Shown piece after piece: positions 34,403 through 45,149 of a stretch of 64,000 bases of DNA. Position numbers and translations under genes: made by a program. Numbering within the stretch: the first letter of the stretch is position 1; each line of letters starts with the position of its first letter. Origin of the DNA: Tillus elongatus (lineage: Eukaryota > Arthropoda > Insecta > Coleoptera > Cleridae); the NCBI GenBank assembly GCA_964006375.1, contig OZ023269.1, forward strand, positions 126,764,723 through 126,828,722. Direction: 5' to 3'. The notes beneath the pieces were generated by a model, which was not told the origin of the DNA, did not search any database, and saw only the letters and a program-made list of their open reading frames with translations.

Positions 34403-34917
34403 TATCACACCGATAACTCAAAAAATAATGGGACATACCTTCCTTTTGTAAGTGGCTTGTACAGGTTCATTAGCCAGGAAAATCGGCCCTGGTTTTTCCG
34501 GAAAATTTTGAGTTTTCTTGCGAACAAAATTTACATCTCCATAAATAATAAAGTAAGGGCGACCAAATTTGGTATGCTGGTTTCTGTCATAAAGAGTATT
34601 CTATGCACCAAAACTCAGATCCCTATGTTAAAAGACAAAAAAAGTTAAAGGTAAATAAATTTTTTATTAATTAAATCTGATTAAAGAAAGTCAAAACGTC
34701 AAAATTGATAATTATGGTAGGAGTACGAATGTGAGTAAAAAATACGACACGAAAAGACCAGCAAGCTCCTAGATCTGTGTCTAAGTCGTTATTTTCCTTT
34801 ATTTCGTTAAAATATTAGCAAAAACCCATTGTAAATAAAAATTATTTGGTGTAAATAGTAAAGACGTTGGACAATTAATGTACTACCAGATATACCTGAT
34901 AGTAGATACATGTGCCA

Positions 34918-35100
34918 TGTCGACCGTGGCCGACTGGGCTAAGCCCTGTAGATCAGATAAACAAGTCCTATATGACGAGTTCTAATCCTAGTTAGTGACT
35001 TCACTTTTTATCATTTCACTTTACCGTTATCTAATCAGATTGTTGTTATACCGATGAATTTTTTAGCGAGTTTTTGTATAAAAAATAATTTAATAAAGAG
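34918..35100 (+). repeat. SINE family S3, copy at 34.9 kb
   Basis: The head 'gaccgtggccgactgggct' and the B-box position 'gacgagttctaatccta' are tRNA-like but degenerate. The body 'taccgttatctaatcagatt' and 'agcgagtttttgtat' matches the S3 copies in repeat B and at 43.9 kb. Confidence 0.55.
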
Positions 35101-35127
35101 GAGATGAAAATTTTCAAGACTTAATTC

Positions 35128-35860
35128 AATTTGAATAGCATATCTGGTCAAATTCGTTTATGAGGAGACCGCGACTTTTTAATTCTAAAAAGATTTCTTT
35201 CAATGAGCGCAAACTAGGCCCTCTATTGTAAGATGTATTTGTGAAATTTTGGTAACTAATGATAATTGTTTGATAAGTTATTCTAAAAAAAATGTTTACG
35301 GATTTTCTTGAAAAATTGTTTGCAAATTTTCATTAAATTATTGTTAAGTGTCGTCGACAAAGTTTTTAGGGAAATCATATTTTGGTAGGTGGGTAAGTAA
35401 CTTGAAATTGTTCTTTGGCTGGGAAAATCGGACCAGTTTTTTTTTTTATTTAATTTATTTTTATTAGCGATTTTCTTGTACAAAATGTTCTTTTAATATC
35501 GAATGTTCCTATAAATCAATTTAGTTAGTTTTCTTTGAAGAAACATTTGTTGAGAATTTTTTCATGAAAAATTATTCAATTGATGAGCCTTTTTTTAAAC
35601 GAAATTCGTCGAAAATAAAGTCTTAATGAATTTTCGTGCAAATGAATTATTTTATTTTCAATTTTAATTACAGATTAGGTATATAATTTCAATTTTATGT
35701 GTTCGATTAGCAACATTTTGTGTAAAAGATATTTAGCCAGTTTTCGCAGAATTTTTTGTGCTTCGTAGAAATCATTTTTTGTAAGATATTTTTGTGAAAT
35801 TTTGGTAACGAATAATAGCCAAATAACCAGATGCATATCTGGTTATTTGTTCTTGCCCTA
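35128..35860 (-). repeat. Repeat A end plus inverted repeat B unit
   Basis: 35,128-35,232 matches the A end ('gaccgcgactttttaattc'). 35,225-35,850 is the reverse complement of 17,140-17,650 ('tttggtaggtgggtaagtaa', 'gaaaatcggaccagttttt', 'acgaaattcgtcgaaaat'). Confidence 0.7.
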
Positions 35861-35861
35861 A

Positions 35862-36190
35862 CTTATTGAAACCGTTCCATATTTAATACAGTCGTAGACT
35901 GTTCCTGTGGCTCCACAAGTGCTTGTCGAGCAGTCTTCCATTCTGACGGGAACCTTCCATCACTGATTAGTTTATTCATCAGAACTTGTCACATCTCCGG
36001 GCTCTGTTCTGCTACTGCCTTAACAACCTCGATCGGTATACCATCTGGGCCTGCAGCTTTACCAGATTTCATTTTTTGGCATAGTTCCCTTATTTCTTCA
36101 TCGGTACAAGGTGGAATATCCTCAGACTTCACTTTCACGCTCGGCCATTCTTTGACTTCGTGGTTAGGGAACGATCCTCAATTCCTTTCG
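35862..36190 (-). pseudogene. R1/Jockey-type RT finger fragment (preceded by a family E piece)
   Basis: 35,862-35,930 is family E sequence. From 36,125 downward the minus strand encodes 'PCTDEEIRELCQKMKSGKAA' and 'GPDGIPIEVVKAVAEQSPEM', then, after a stop, 'LISDGRFPSEWKTARQ'. The G-K-A-A-G-P-D-G-I block is the classic opening of LINE RTs of the R1/RTE type. Only the fingers region survives. Confidence 0.75.
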
Positions 36191-36353
36191 ATGTCTCAAA
36201 ATAATATGCCCTACCGAATTTTTTACAAACACAATCAATATGATTTTGCCAGTTCAGTCCACCATCAGCAACGGTGTCTAAAAATTCTACGGATGTAGAT
36301 GCAGAGATCAGAAGTTTCTAAAGGAGAAACAAAAGCTAGACACTCTTCTTGTC

Positions 36354-36892
36354 GTATTTTTTTTCAACAACACACCACGAGGGCTTACAGCCTAAATACT
36401 ATCGTACCGTGGGTGTCGACAAGGAGGAAAGAGGCAACTTGTTAATTCTGGACTTGAAGGTTTGGAGGTTCGGAGGAGAAGGAAAAACATGTGCCGGCAA
36501 GGAATTCCACAACTTTGAAGTCCTCGGGACAAAAGAGCGGGCATAACAAGATGTTCTATATCTGGTGACCTGGACAGTAAAAGGGTGCATTCGCTATGTT
36601 CTCCTGGTAGATCTGTTGGGGGCAGCAGGTGGAGGAACTATGGAAGAAAGCTCCTCTGAGCACTGCCCGTGCAGATATCTATAAAAGAGAGAGAGGTCAC
36701 CAACGGCACGTCGGTGGGCAAGGGATGGCAGCCTTTAGGTGAGGATAGGGTCACCGATGAGACGTATAGCTCTCTTCTGAATGGAGTCCAGGAATAACGA
36801 GTGTAGAAGCGGCAGCAGCACCCCAGATGTGGGAGCAGTATTCGAGGTGTGGTCTTATTTGTGAAGTATATAAGGTATAAAGACTAGCTATA
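36354..36892 (-). pseudogene. LINE family J, 3' fragment copy J4
   Basis: On the minus strand the RT thumb ('YTLYTSQIRPHLEYCSHIWG') and C-terminal tail ('RTSCYARSFVPRTSKLWNSL') are followed by the 3' UTR with 'accacgagggcttacag' (plus-strand wording) and an A-tail, seen as T8 at 36,357-36,364. The upstream join at 36,892 is to a different RT family. Confidence 0.85.
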
Positions 36893-37180
36893 TTAGTATA
36901 AGTAAATTGAACCATTTTGGTCTCATTTTCATTCATAAAAAGGTGATTAACCTGTGCCGACTTTAAATCTATGTGGTGTATTCGTAACACCGTTTTTAAA
37001 TAAATAGCTACCTGGAGCTGATATGACAATCGTATCATCAGCGTAAATGAACACCACGCCGTTCTGTATATGGTCTGGCCAGTCATTCATGTACACCAAG
37101 AACATTAACGGTTCGATTATACTCACTTGAGGAGAAAATGTCGACATAAAAATCGCCGAATACTGGCAATACTGACACAA
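36893..37180 (-). pseudogene. Jockey-type RT motif B-C fragment fused to J4
   Basis: The minus strand reads 'SIIEPLMFLVYMNDWPDHIQ' and 'NGVVFIYADDTIVISAPGS'. The YADD motif C is intact. The sequence leads at 36,895 straight into J thumb coding sequence, in frame ('NETKMVQFTYTNIASLYTLY'). The two halves are worded differently from each other, so this is a chimera or nested insertion. Confidence 0.75.
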
Positions 37181-37190
37181 AAGACAAAAG

Positions 37191-38245
37191 CCAATTATTT
37201 ACGGATTCCTTAATTTCTAAAGCATAAAGATTTTAAGATAGGAAATCCGGATTCACAGTATCGAAGTCCCTTGACAGTATATGTACATACCGCCGGAGCG
37301 AGTACAATGCTCAGTTTATATTTGGCGATGCAACTAACCAGAAAAGCTTGAATTTATGAAGTCTATAAATAAATATGGTAATTTTTGATTTTATTCTTTC
37401 TTCTTGAAGAAAAATAATTGGCTTCATCTCATTTTAATTTTATCACGTTTGCAGAGGATGCGAAGGCCTATCAGAGTCTGAAAGATGCGAATGCAGTTAT
37501 TCCTCTTCTGCTGTAAACATATTTTAAATTCAAATACAGAAAATGTAATAAGCCCAGACCCTTATAATATTCCCATGTAGATTATTCAAATCGGTGAATT
37601 CCGTATCTAAATAAGATAAAACTACATTCGTATTTCTGATTCAGCAAGAATCTCGCCACAAAATATATGCAAGATCATTGTACGATGCACGTTTGTATTG
37701 AAGATGCGATTTTTGCCTTGGTAGTTGAAAATATTTGATTTGTAAATGTGTATGAATACTCCTGACACTCACAAAAGAACTGTATATCTCGAATCTTGAA
37801 TAACTTACTGAATTACGCCAATTATAGTTGGATGCGTTTGCTAGAGCAAATAATGGTTTGTAGTGCATGTGCTAAAGCTAACAATCGTAACATTTCTGTC
37901 CCACCTTCCTACAATATAGTTGTTGACTATCTGGTTATACTCCGGCATTGATAATCTGGTATAACAAGTTGGAATAAAAATATAATATTCTATTCACCCT
38001 GTATGTTAGAATAAATATTACAGTCGGATATCTGAAGAACCGCTCCGTGTATTTTGCTAAAAATTTGATCGAGGTAATAAGTAGGCTCGGGGGCACGTTT
38101 TGAAATATTTTTGAAATTTACCCCTCCTCCTCCTCATTTTGAAAGGTCGGTGTCTCCTTATAAATGTCAAATGGAATAGCGTTTTTTTTTCTTCAAAAAT
38201 TCGAGTCCTTGTGAAGAACTGCGTATGTAGCTAGACGGAGCCTCG
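37191..38245. other. AT-rich spacer
   Basis: No gene is recognised. A 'caccctgta' word at 37,997 may be a worn mariner terminus belonging to the fragment that follows. Confidence 0.35.
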
Positions 38246-38540
38246 TCACACTTTACGCGCCAAGTCAGAGACACTCTAGATAACATGTCTGGAAATAGAT
38301 GAATTGGTCATGGTGGCCCAGTAAACTAGACGCAGAGTCACCTGATCTCACGCCTTTAGATATTTTTTTCTTTTGGGGATTTATAAAAGAAAAAGTTATG
38401 GCTATGTCCTGATCTCGCGCCTTTAAATTTTTTCTTTTGGGGATTTATAAAAAAAGTTATGACTATCACACCAACCACACCAGAAAATATGAGAGACCGG
38501 ATTAGACAAGCATGTACGTTAGTAACCACCGAAATGTTGA
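38246..38540 (+). pseudogene. Mariner (DD41D) transposase fragment with duplicated catalytic motif
   Basis: The plus strand encodes 'HFTRQVRDTLDNMSGNRWIG', then a P-D-L-T-P-L-D-type block twice: 38,341-38,406 ('LTPLDIFFFWGFIKEKVMAM') and again 38,407-38,468 with a few changes. A tail follows ('TPENMRDRIRQACTLVT'). Only the C-terminal third of a transposase is present. It is worded differently from the 4.9-kb element. Confidence 0.75.
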
Positions 38541-38544
38541 ATAA

Positions 38545-38897
38545 GAGCCTCGGTCGTTCCGAGGTGAGAACGTCTCTCTAAACCGAAGGGTACTAGGTTC
38601 GATCCCAAGGTTCTCCTTTCACTTTTCACTACAAACTGTAACATTAACATCAACCGAGGTTCTGACATTGTATTTGAACAAGTTGAATGTCTGGACGTTG
38701 CGCCCTTCGGAGGGGGCGTAAAGCCGTCAGTTCTGTGTCCATGCGATGATGGGCACGTTAAAGATCCCTACCCTCCTTACAGAAAGGCAGGGGTTCTGCA
38801 CAATTTCCAGGATAGTGAGGTGAAACTGCTCCCTGTCGTCGGTGATTGGCCATAGTCGCGGAATAGGCCGACGTCAAAGAAACAAAACACACACAAA
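38545..38897 (+). repeat. SINE S1, copy d (full length)
   Basis: The head 'gagcctcggtcgttccgagg' has a disturbed A box, with B box 'aggttcgatccca'. The whole body is present to 'ggccgacgtcaaagaaac' and a (CA)-rich tail. It directly follows the mariner fragment. Confidence 0.85.
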
Positions 38898-39265
38898 CGT
38901 TGAATAATGTGCGCTACTCTTGCCAGAAAGAATTTAAATGTTTGGAAGTAAATGGAGGACATTTCGAAGACCCTTTAGAACCCAACCGTCTTTAAACTTA
39001 AGGTATTTCATACTAAACAACGCGCCAATTGAAGTAAAATACCTTAAATTTTGGATGCTGTTTGATACTTTGTAGCTCAAAAAGAAGTTTACCGAATCTG
39101 TTTTCACAAGTTGACAAATGTTTCTTGGGGCTTCCGAGTGACAGACAATAACAGAACTTGCAATCATGTGATATAAGATACAGGGTGGAATATAAGTAGA
39201 TGTTTTTTCAGCAACATTTGAAACGATGGCCATTAGTCTACGAGGAGAGTTATATATGTTTTTTA
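38898..39265. other. Short spacer
   Basis: Nothing coding is seen. 'gatacagggtggaatataag' at 39,177 resembles a mariner-type terminus without a partner. Confidence 0.35.
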
Positions 39266-39585
39266 TTTATTTCAACAACACACCACGAGGGCTTACAGCC
39301 TAAATACTATCGTACCATTGGTGTCGACAAAGAGGAAAGGGGCAACTTCTTAATTCTGGACTTGGAGGTTTGGAGGTTCGGAGAAGAAAAAACATGTGCC
39401 GGCAAGGAATTCCTCAACTTGGAAGTCCTCGAGACAAAAGAGCGGGCATAACAAGATGTTCCATGTCTGGGGACCTGGACAGTAAAAGGGCGCATTCGCT
39501 CTGTTCCCTTGGTAGATCTGTTGGGGACAGCAGGTGGAGGAACTATGGATGAAACCTCCTCTGAGCAGTGCCCGTGCAGATATCT

Positions 39586-39626
<41 letters not shown>

Positions 39627-40460
39627 CACCAACGGCACGTCGGTGGGCAAGGAATGGCAGCCTTTGGGTAACGGTAGGGTCACCGATGAGATGTATGGCT
39701 CTCTCCTGAATGGAGTCCAGGTCAGGGAGTGTATTGTATAAGATTTCTACTTCCCCAGTCTAATATTTTTTGGAGATCCACATCTAATTGGGCTAAAGAG
39801 ACGGGCTTAGAATATTGCATATTGGAGTGGAGGGTGCTGTCATCCGCGTAACTGCGAACGGTTGGATGTGCTAGAGAGAAGGTTATTGCCGTGGAGAGGA
39901 AACAAAGTAGGGACATTGAAGTCACCAAGAATAGTGACCTCGGAGGAAGGATATTCAGAAATCAGATCGTCGGTTTTTTCAGAAAGGTAGTCGAAGAGCT
40001 GGAGAAAGTTGTTGTCAGAAGGTGACCGGTAAATGCAACAGATGAATTTAGTTGCAGCCCTGAGAGAGGGTTTCATCCAAAGTATGTCTTTTCTTCCAGC
40101 TTCCAAATTGGGGAGGGTAGACTGCTATGGACGTATGCGCACACGCCTCCATGCAATATAACGGAAGTAAGGATCTCATACCCCGGAAAATTAAGGTGAT
40201 TAGCGGCTGTTTTGGCACTGATTTGGATTTCGGTGAGGAAGAGGAGTTGGGGCCTATTAGCCTGGAGGAAATGGTGGACGGAGTTCAGGTTAGAATTTAG
40301 GCCACATATATTCTAGAAGGATATGTTAAATCTTAATGCCGGCGCCCCCTTGATGTAGGGGGTGGTACCTCCGCGGGCGTAAAAAAAATCCTTTACTATC
40401 ACGTAAAGGAAAAGTCCAGTACCACCTACCGCAAAAATACAAACCAATCAAGCCTACTGA
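39266..40460 (-). pseudogene. LINE family J, internally deleted copy J5 with the 5' end
   Basis: Read on the minus strand: a 5' UTR-like stretch (to about 40,330); endonuclease N terminus ('ICGLNSNLNSVHHFLQANRP', 'LLFLTEIQIS', with the Glu expected at the metal site) to 'EVTILGDFNV' near 39,915. An abrupt jump then leads to RT just before motif C ('YADDSTLHSN', intact in the 39,840 frame as 'YADDSTLH'), followed by another jump near 39,725 to the thumb end, then the tail and 3' UTR. About two thirds of the element is missing while both ends are kept, so this is a short internally deleted derivative. A (GA)n tract interrupts the tail. Confidence 0.8.
39588..39624. repeat. (GA)n expansion in LINE J5
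   Basis: A run of about 18 GA units replaces the shorter 'agagagagag' seen at the same element position in J4. The J sequence resumes on both sides. Confidence 0.9.
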
Positions 40461-41244
40461 CTATTTTTAAACTGCTTACAGCCATCATTGCTGACAAGAT
40501 TATTTTTTTTGCTTTATATACAAAGACAGATATGTCAAAAAACAACAAATAGACCTTCCGTTTCAAGCTTTTAAAATAATTTTGCATTGATATATCATTA
40601 GGCAGACTTTTTCGTATAATTTTGATGGTAATAATTCATTCGATGTCAAAAAATTTAATTAAACACAAAAAATGCAACATTTTTTGACACGTCTCGCAGA
40701 CGATTGATTAATGTGATGCAACTGATTTAATGTCTTAGTCCTTAATGGTTAATTACACAATTGAGTTCAGGTACTATTTTTTTAATGTCTACGAAAGCAA
40801 ATTTTCAAAGCGTAACAGTTAATATAAATAAAGAAGACATTAAAAAAGCAAGGCAGCAAATTATTTGGTTACGTTATTTCCGAGCTACCAGTAGGTCTAA
40901 GGTGACGTGTTTTCTTTCTGTTTGATTAAGTATCTTTATAAGAAGATATAGTAACAGACAGGGATCCATCAAGATATAAGAAATGTACATGAGACGATGT
41001 AGTCTTCTTATCAAGTCGTTAAAAAATTGGTCACGACATTCTAAAGACATGACAGTGAAGTTTTGTGAACATGCAACGCCCTTATGCTGCGAGTGGTGTT
41101 AGTTACAAGAATATGTTAATCATCCCTTTGACCTACAGATGTCAAATCAACGAGTATATTCTTGATGAGTCTATTTATAGATATTGTTATTAGAACAGCA
41201 TGCTTTAAAGAATCTATAATTCGCAAAAAATCACTTAATTATGC
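40461..41244. other. AT-rich spacer
   Basis: No gene or repeat was recognised. Confidence 0.35.
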
Positions 41245-41400
41245 AATATTAACTTCTAGATTGTGTATCAGAGAACTTATCATCACAGTCCAAAAGCGAT
41301 GTCGCAAGTATGACTCTGTCTCTAGCATTTCTTTTTGTTTCATCACTCCACCACTTACACCGATCTGATTTTTGGGGAGTTTTTCTCTTGTCTGCCTCTT
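41245..41400 (-). pseudogene. Possible LINE EN-RT linker fragment
   Basis: The minus strand encodes 'RKTPQKSDRCKWWSDETKRN', which recalls the 'K-x-P-W-W-x-x-E' linker between endonuclease and RT in R1 and Jockey elements. About 50 codons only, so this is a weak call. Confidence 0.35.
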
Positions 41401-41417
41401 CCTGTTTTTTTAATGTA

Positions 41418-42551
41418 AAGGGTGAGCCAACTAACGTTTGGAATTGGAAATATAGGTTATTTTGAGGTTGGAAGGTTTGATGATATTTCTGATATGACAG
41501 AAAGTTAGTTTTATGTTTGACATTTACGAAATGAGTCGCTTTTCGCTTGAACAAAGTTGGGAAATATTAAAAACGTATTTCCAAAAAAACTACTCAAACT
41601 GAAAGAAACTTACGAAAAAGAATTGACAAAAAGGATGTGCCAAAAACGCAGTTTGTGGATCCATTTGTGAAGCGAGTTCGTGAAACTGGATCGTTGTTGG
41701 ATAAAACAATCCGTGTACGTACTCGTCCAGTGCGCTCAACCGAAAACATCGCGGCTGTTGCTCAGAGTGTGCGTGAACAACCATCAACATCAACTTGTCA
41801 TCGTTTTTAAGAATTGAACATTTCACGCACTTCTTTGAGAAGAATGTTGCATTAAGATCTCGGTATGAATGCCTACAAAGTTCCATTCCTTTTCAGATAA
41901 AGCTCATTTCCACCTCGGAGGATACGTCAATATGCAAAATTGTCGTATCTTGGGCTCAGAAAATCCACAGGTTATCGTGGAGAAACCAATGCATTCACAA
42001 CGATTGACTGTCTGGTGCGGATTTTGGTCTGGCGGCATTATTGGACCATTTTTCTTCGAAAATGAGCAAGGAAACGCCGTTACGGTGAATGGCGATCTCT
42101 ACCGCGCCATGATAAGAGATTTTTGTTTCCCAAAATTGAAGAGTATGACTTAGGCGACATTTGGTTTCAACAGGACGGCGCATCGTGCCACACAGCCAAC
42201 GTCAATTGGCCACCTCGAAGCTGCGATTTGACTCCGTTGGACCTTTTTTTGTATGGAGCCGTTAAGGACAAGTGTTACGCTAACCATTCAGAGACGATTG
42301 ATGACTTGAAACATGAAATCGAAGTTGCCATTGACGAAATAGAGGCCCGAACAATCGAAAATGTACTGAAAATTTGGACTGATCGAATGGGGTATTGTAA
42401 GGCTAGCCATGGCAGTCATTTGAATGATGTTGTCTTCCAGTCCTAAATGGAAAGGTTCAATCTTTCTAATATACTCATAACTTTGAAAAAATATTCATTC
42501 GTTTTTTTTTAATAGCCGATTCAAATTCCAAATCTTAAATGGCCCACCCAT
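41418..42551 (+). mobile_element. Second mariner-like type, complete ends, decayed
   Basis: Left end 'aagggtgagccaactaacg' (41,418) and right end, reverse complemented, 'atgggtgggccatttaag' (42,551) form short inverted repeats extending to 'tttggaatt'. TA flanks at 41,416-41,417 and 42,552-42,553 give the target duplication. At 1,134 bp it is slightly shorter than an intact element of this kind. Its termini are unlike those of the 4.47-kb element. Confidence 0.88.
41531..42446 (+). pseudogene. Mariner-like transposase, frameshifted, with an internal deletion
   Basis: The likely start ATG is at 41,531 ('MSRFSLEQSWEILKTYFQKN'). The frame then breaks; an adjacent frame gives 'VPKTQFVDPFVKRVRETGSL' and 'TENIAAVAQSVREQPSTST'. 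The catalytic core resumes near 41,885 with 'FSDKAHFHLGGYV' (first Asp; the usual Glu after it is Lys), 'LTVWCGFWSGGIIGPFFFE', 'WFQQDGASCHTAN' (second Asp) and 'WPPRSCDLTPLDLFLYG' (third Asp). Between the second and third Asp blocks about 27-30 residues are missing, so the true spacing cannot be read. It ends at 42,446. Confidence 0.88.
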
Positions 42552-42794
42552 TATGTGTCAGCGCTTCATTCAGATGCTTTCTTGTAGTTTACCTTGCCCT
42601 TTATAACCACTTCAAAATATTTTAGGTTTGCTTCATTTTCATTCTGCATTTTCGCAGCCTCTTTGACTTTCAATTTTCTGCTACTGTCGCACATTTAAAA
42701 TGTGGTGGATTTAAAAATCTTACAACACGACACGTGATATGCTATTTGACTAGAAAGAGAAATAGTGTTCCTCGGCAAAAGTCGGAATTTATAA

Positions 42795-42940
42795 ATTAGC
42801 TTGCGCACATTTTGTAACGCCGTCTACATCGGTCAAACTTCTAGAAGTTTTAACACCCGACACAAAGAGGATATTTCTGCATTTAGAAATAAACGCGAAT
42901 GCAAATATACATTTACCAACCATATTTATAATACTCAACT
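42795..42940 (+). pseudogene. GIY-YIG endonuclease fragment, Penelope-like element
   Basis: The frame starting after a stop at 42,792 reads 'CNAVYIGQTSRSFNTRHKED' and then 'ISAFRNKRECKYTFTNHIYN'. The V-Y-I-G-Q-T and R-x-x-x-R-H-K-E pattern is the GIY-YIG nuclease domain found at the C terminus of Penelope-like retroelements. Only about 45 residues survive; a SINE follows at once. The RT part was not found nearby. Confidence 0.75.
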
Positions 42941-42942
42941 TT

Positions 42943-43178
42943 TTTTTCTTTAACGTCGGTCTATTTCCGCGACTATGGCCAATCACCGACGCCAGGGAGC
43001 AGTTTCACCTCACTGTCCTGGAAATGTTGCCGAATCCCTGCTTTTATGTAAGAAGGCTAGGGATTTCTAACGTGTCCAAGATCGCATGGACAGCGGACCT
43101 ACGGGAAACTCGGGGAATCAAACCCGGTACCCCTCGATCCAGAAGTACACGTCCTTACCACTGAACCACCAAGGCTCT
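42943..43178 (-). repeat. SINE S1, copy e (internal deletion)
   Basis: On the minus strand the head 'gccttggtggttcagtgg' and a B-box region ('gggtttgattccccg') are joined to the second half of the body ('ccatgcgatcttggacacg', 'tgaaactgctccctggcg'). About 110 bp of the middle, including 'ccgcccttcgg', is missing. Confidence 0.8.
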
Positions 43179-43924
43179 AATGCTTAAACCCACAGTAAAT
43201 AATTACGTGCTACTTTTTTGTAATGACAAGTTCATGTTTTTGGAGGTCGTAGATGTAAATAACCCCATACATTACAAGTACTTTGTTTAAAAAGGGCAAC
43301 CTGATTTTACGGATTTTCCTTACTTTGTAATTAACTATATCAAACAGAACACATATATTTTAATAGTTGTAATAATATTATTTCTAAACGCCACTGATGA
43401 TCGATTCCGACCAAGGAGCTAAGCAAGTTTGGTTTTTGTTGCTCTTTGGTTTCGGTCCTTGTCATTGACAGTTCTTTTCTTGCTCCTGTCATCTGTCGTT
43501 TTCGTTTTTGATAATCCTTCCAACTGTACAGGTTTTGTTCTTATACGTGCACAGACTCCATTTTGCTGCTACAATAGAATAAAAAATAAGCGTCGTCGAT
43601 ATTCATCCTCTAGCAGCATCAAGTCTGGAGATGCTGTTGTCCTCTTCCTCAATGTCATTTTCGTTTGGAAATCTAAAGACACTAGATGAAACTAAAACTT
43701 TGACAATTTTCCATACAGCACATTTTCTGTAACAGAAACAGGAATAGTAAGTATTAGTTGCCATCTCGACATCTTTTTTTTTTGTTTTATTTATGAATTT
43801 AGCTTGTTCAGATATTCTCATGAGGTTTTGCTGAGCTGTGCAGCCTGCTTGCCTTTTATTTTGTGTCGCTTTGCTTTTCGTTAGTTGATTTATTCGACTT
43901 TGTACTTTGACTCCTCCAGAGTGT
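43179..43924. other. Spacer; unassigned frames
   Basis: Frames at 43,429-43,689 (+) and 43,821-43,603 (-) overlap each other. The minus one contains 'NENDIEEEDNSISRLDAA', but no family is recognised. Confidence 0.35.
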
Positions 43925-44340
43925 TATCTTCGTGGAACTTATTCTACATTGCTGCTGATGAGCGAAGGGACGCCGGTTCAAATCTCACGCTGACTGAACT
44001 TCTCTTTCAACTCTTTTTTTTTGACTTTTTTTCATCTTTGATTCAACTTTAACGTTATCTGATCAGATTTTGTGGTTTTTAATTATTTTAGGGACTTTTT
44101 GTTAAAAATGGAAGATATGTACTTTTAATACTTTAAATTCAAGTTTAATAGCTGCTGTTGTTGCCCTTAGTTGGTACCGCCCCCACACTTAACGTAGACG
44201 TAAATATTTGTGACATTAGAACAGGTTGTTTTCTTCTCTACAACCCGATTCAATTTTTACAGCATCCACACGCAATTTTCTCTGTGACGCCACAGAAAAA
44301 CTATCTAGTTCTGTATTTAGTTCAGATATTGAATATTTTT
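43925..44340 (+). repeat. SINE S3 with family E body
   Basis: The head ends in a good B-box 'gccggttcaaatctcacg'. It then follows the reverse complement of repeat B unit 1 (18,290 back to 17,945): 'aacgttatctgatcagatt', 'ctgttgttgcccttagttgg', 'acagcatccacacgc'. This shows that the S3 head plus E block travel together outside the tandem array. Confidence 0.65.
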
Positions 44341-44715
44341 TTATTTATTTAATTTATTTAGTTTAATTTAATATCAAATTTTCTTATAAGTGATTTTAAT
44401 GAATTTTCTTGGAAGAAACATTTGTTGCGAATTTTTGTATGAAAAATTAATCAATTGATGGAACATTTGTTAAACGAAATTCGTCGAAAATAATGTTTTA
44501 GGTTATTTTCCTGCAAACAAATTATTTAGTTTATTTTCTAATCAAAATACCCTAATATAGCAACGGATTTTTATTTATAGTCGTCATGGGTGCGTATAAA
44601 TAAATTAAAATTTCTCCTACCTGACGATGCTGCAAAAAGCGAAGCCGGTCGCAGAGAAGAAAACAAGCATTCGTAAAGCCACAGAAAAATTCTCTACATC
44701 TGTATTTTAAAAAGG
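44341..44715. repeat. Repeat B piece (inverted) plus family E ribozyme-like block
   Basis: 44,341-44,560 is an inverted repeat B segment ('acgaaattcgtcgaaaata'). 44,617-44,715 is family E in plus orientation: CTGACGA, T, GCT, GCAAAA, AGC, GAAGCCGGTC, then GCA and GAGAAG. TTCTC upstream can pair with GAGAA. It is hammerhead-like, but with an extra base before stem II and GAAG for GAAA. Confidence 0.5.
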
Positions 44716-45149
44716 TTATAGAAAAATCTGTTTTTTTAACGAATTTTCATATACTTTGCAAAGCTTTTTACGGAATACGCAAATTTTTGGATGTTTATGG
44801 AAAGTATTTACCATAACACATTTAGAGTGTCATTAGTCTTATTCTAGTACAACAGTTTGTGGCTAATGAACTTTGCTTCCGAGCCCATCCCTAGACTAGC
44901 ACACACGGCACATTAGTCTTATCATTACTACTTGTTCAAAATTTGGTTTGAAACATTTAAAAATCTTCTAAACTCTAAGCTTTGTGTCTTCGAGTTGCCA
45001 CAACCATAAACTAATATTTTCGTTTTTTGTTTCAGGTACAATTCATTACATTTCATAATCTTCTACTAGCCTTATATGTAAGTAATTTGAAATAATAATA
45101 TGCCGTAAGATAAATTAAAAGCCATATTAAGTAAATTAATGAAAATTAG
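44716..45149. other. AT-rich spacer
   Basis: No gene or structured element was recognised. Confidence 0.35.

Noticed and set aside
43429..43821. Overlapping frames on both strands as genes
   Set aside because: They overlap each other, are short, and only show low-complexity composition.
43953..43975. CTGATGAGCGAAGGGACG as a hammerhead core
   Set aside because: It lies in the tRNA-like head of SINE S3; there is no stem II between CTGATGA and GAA, so the resemblance is chance.
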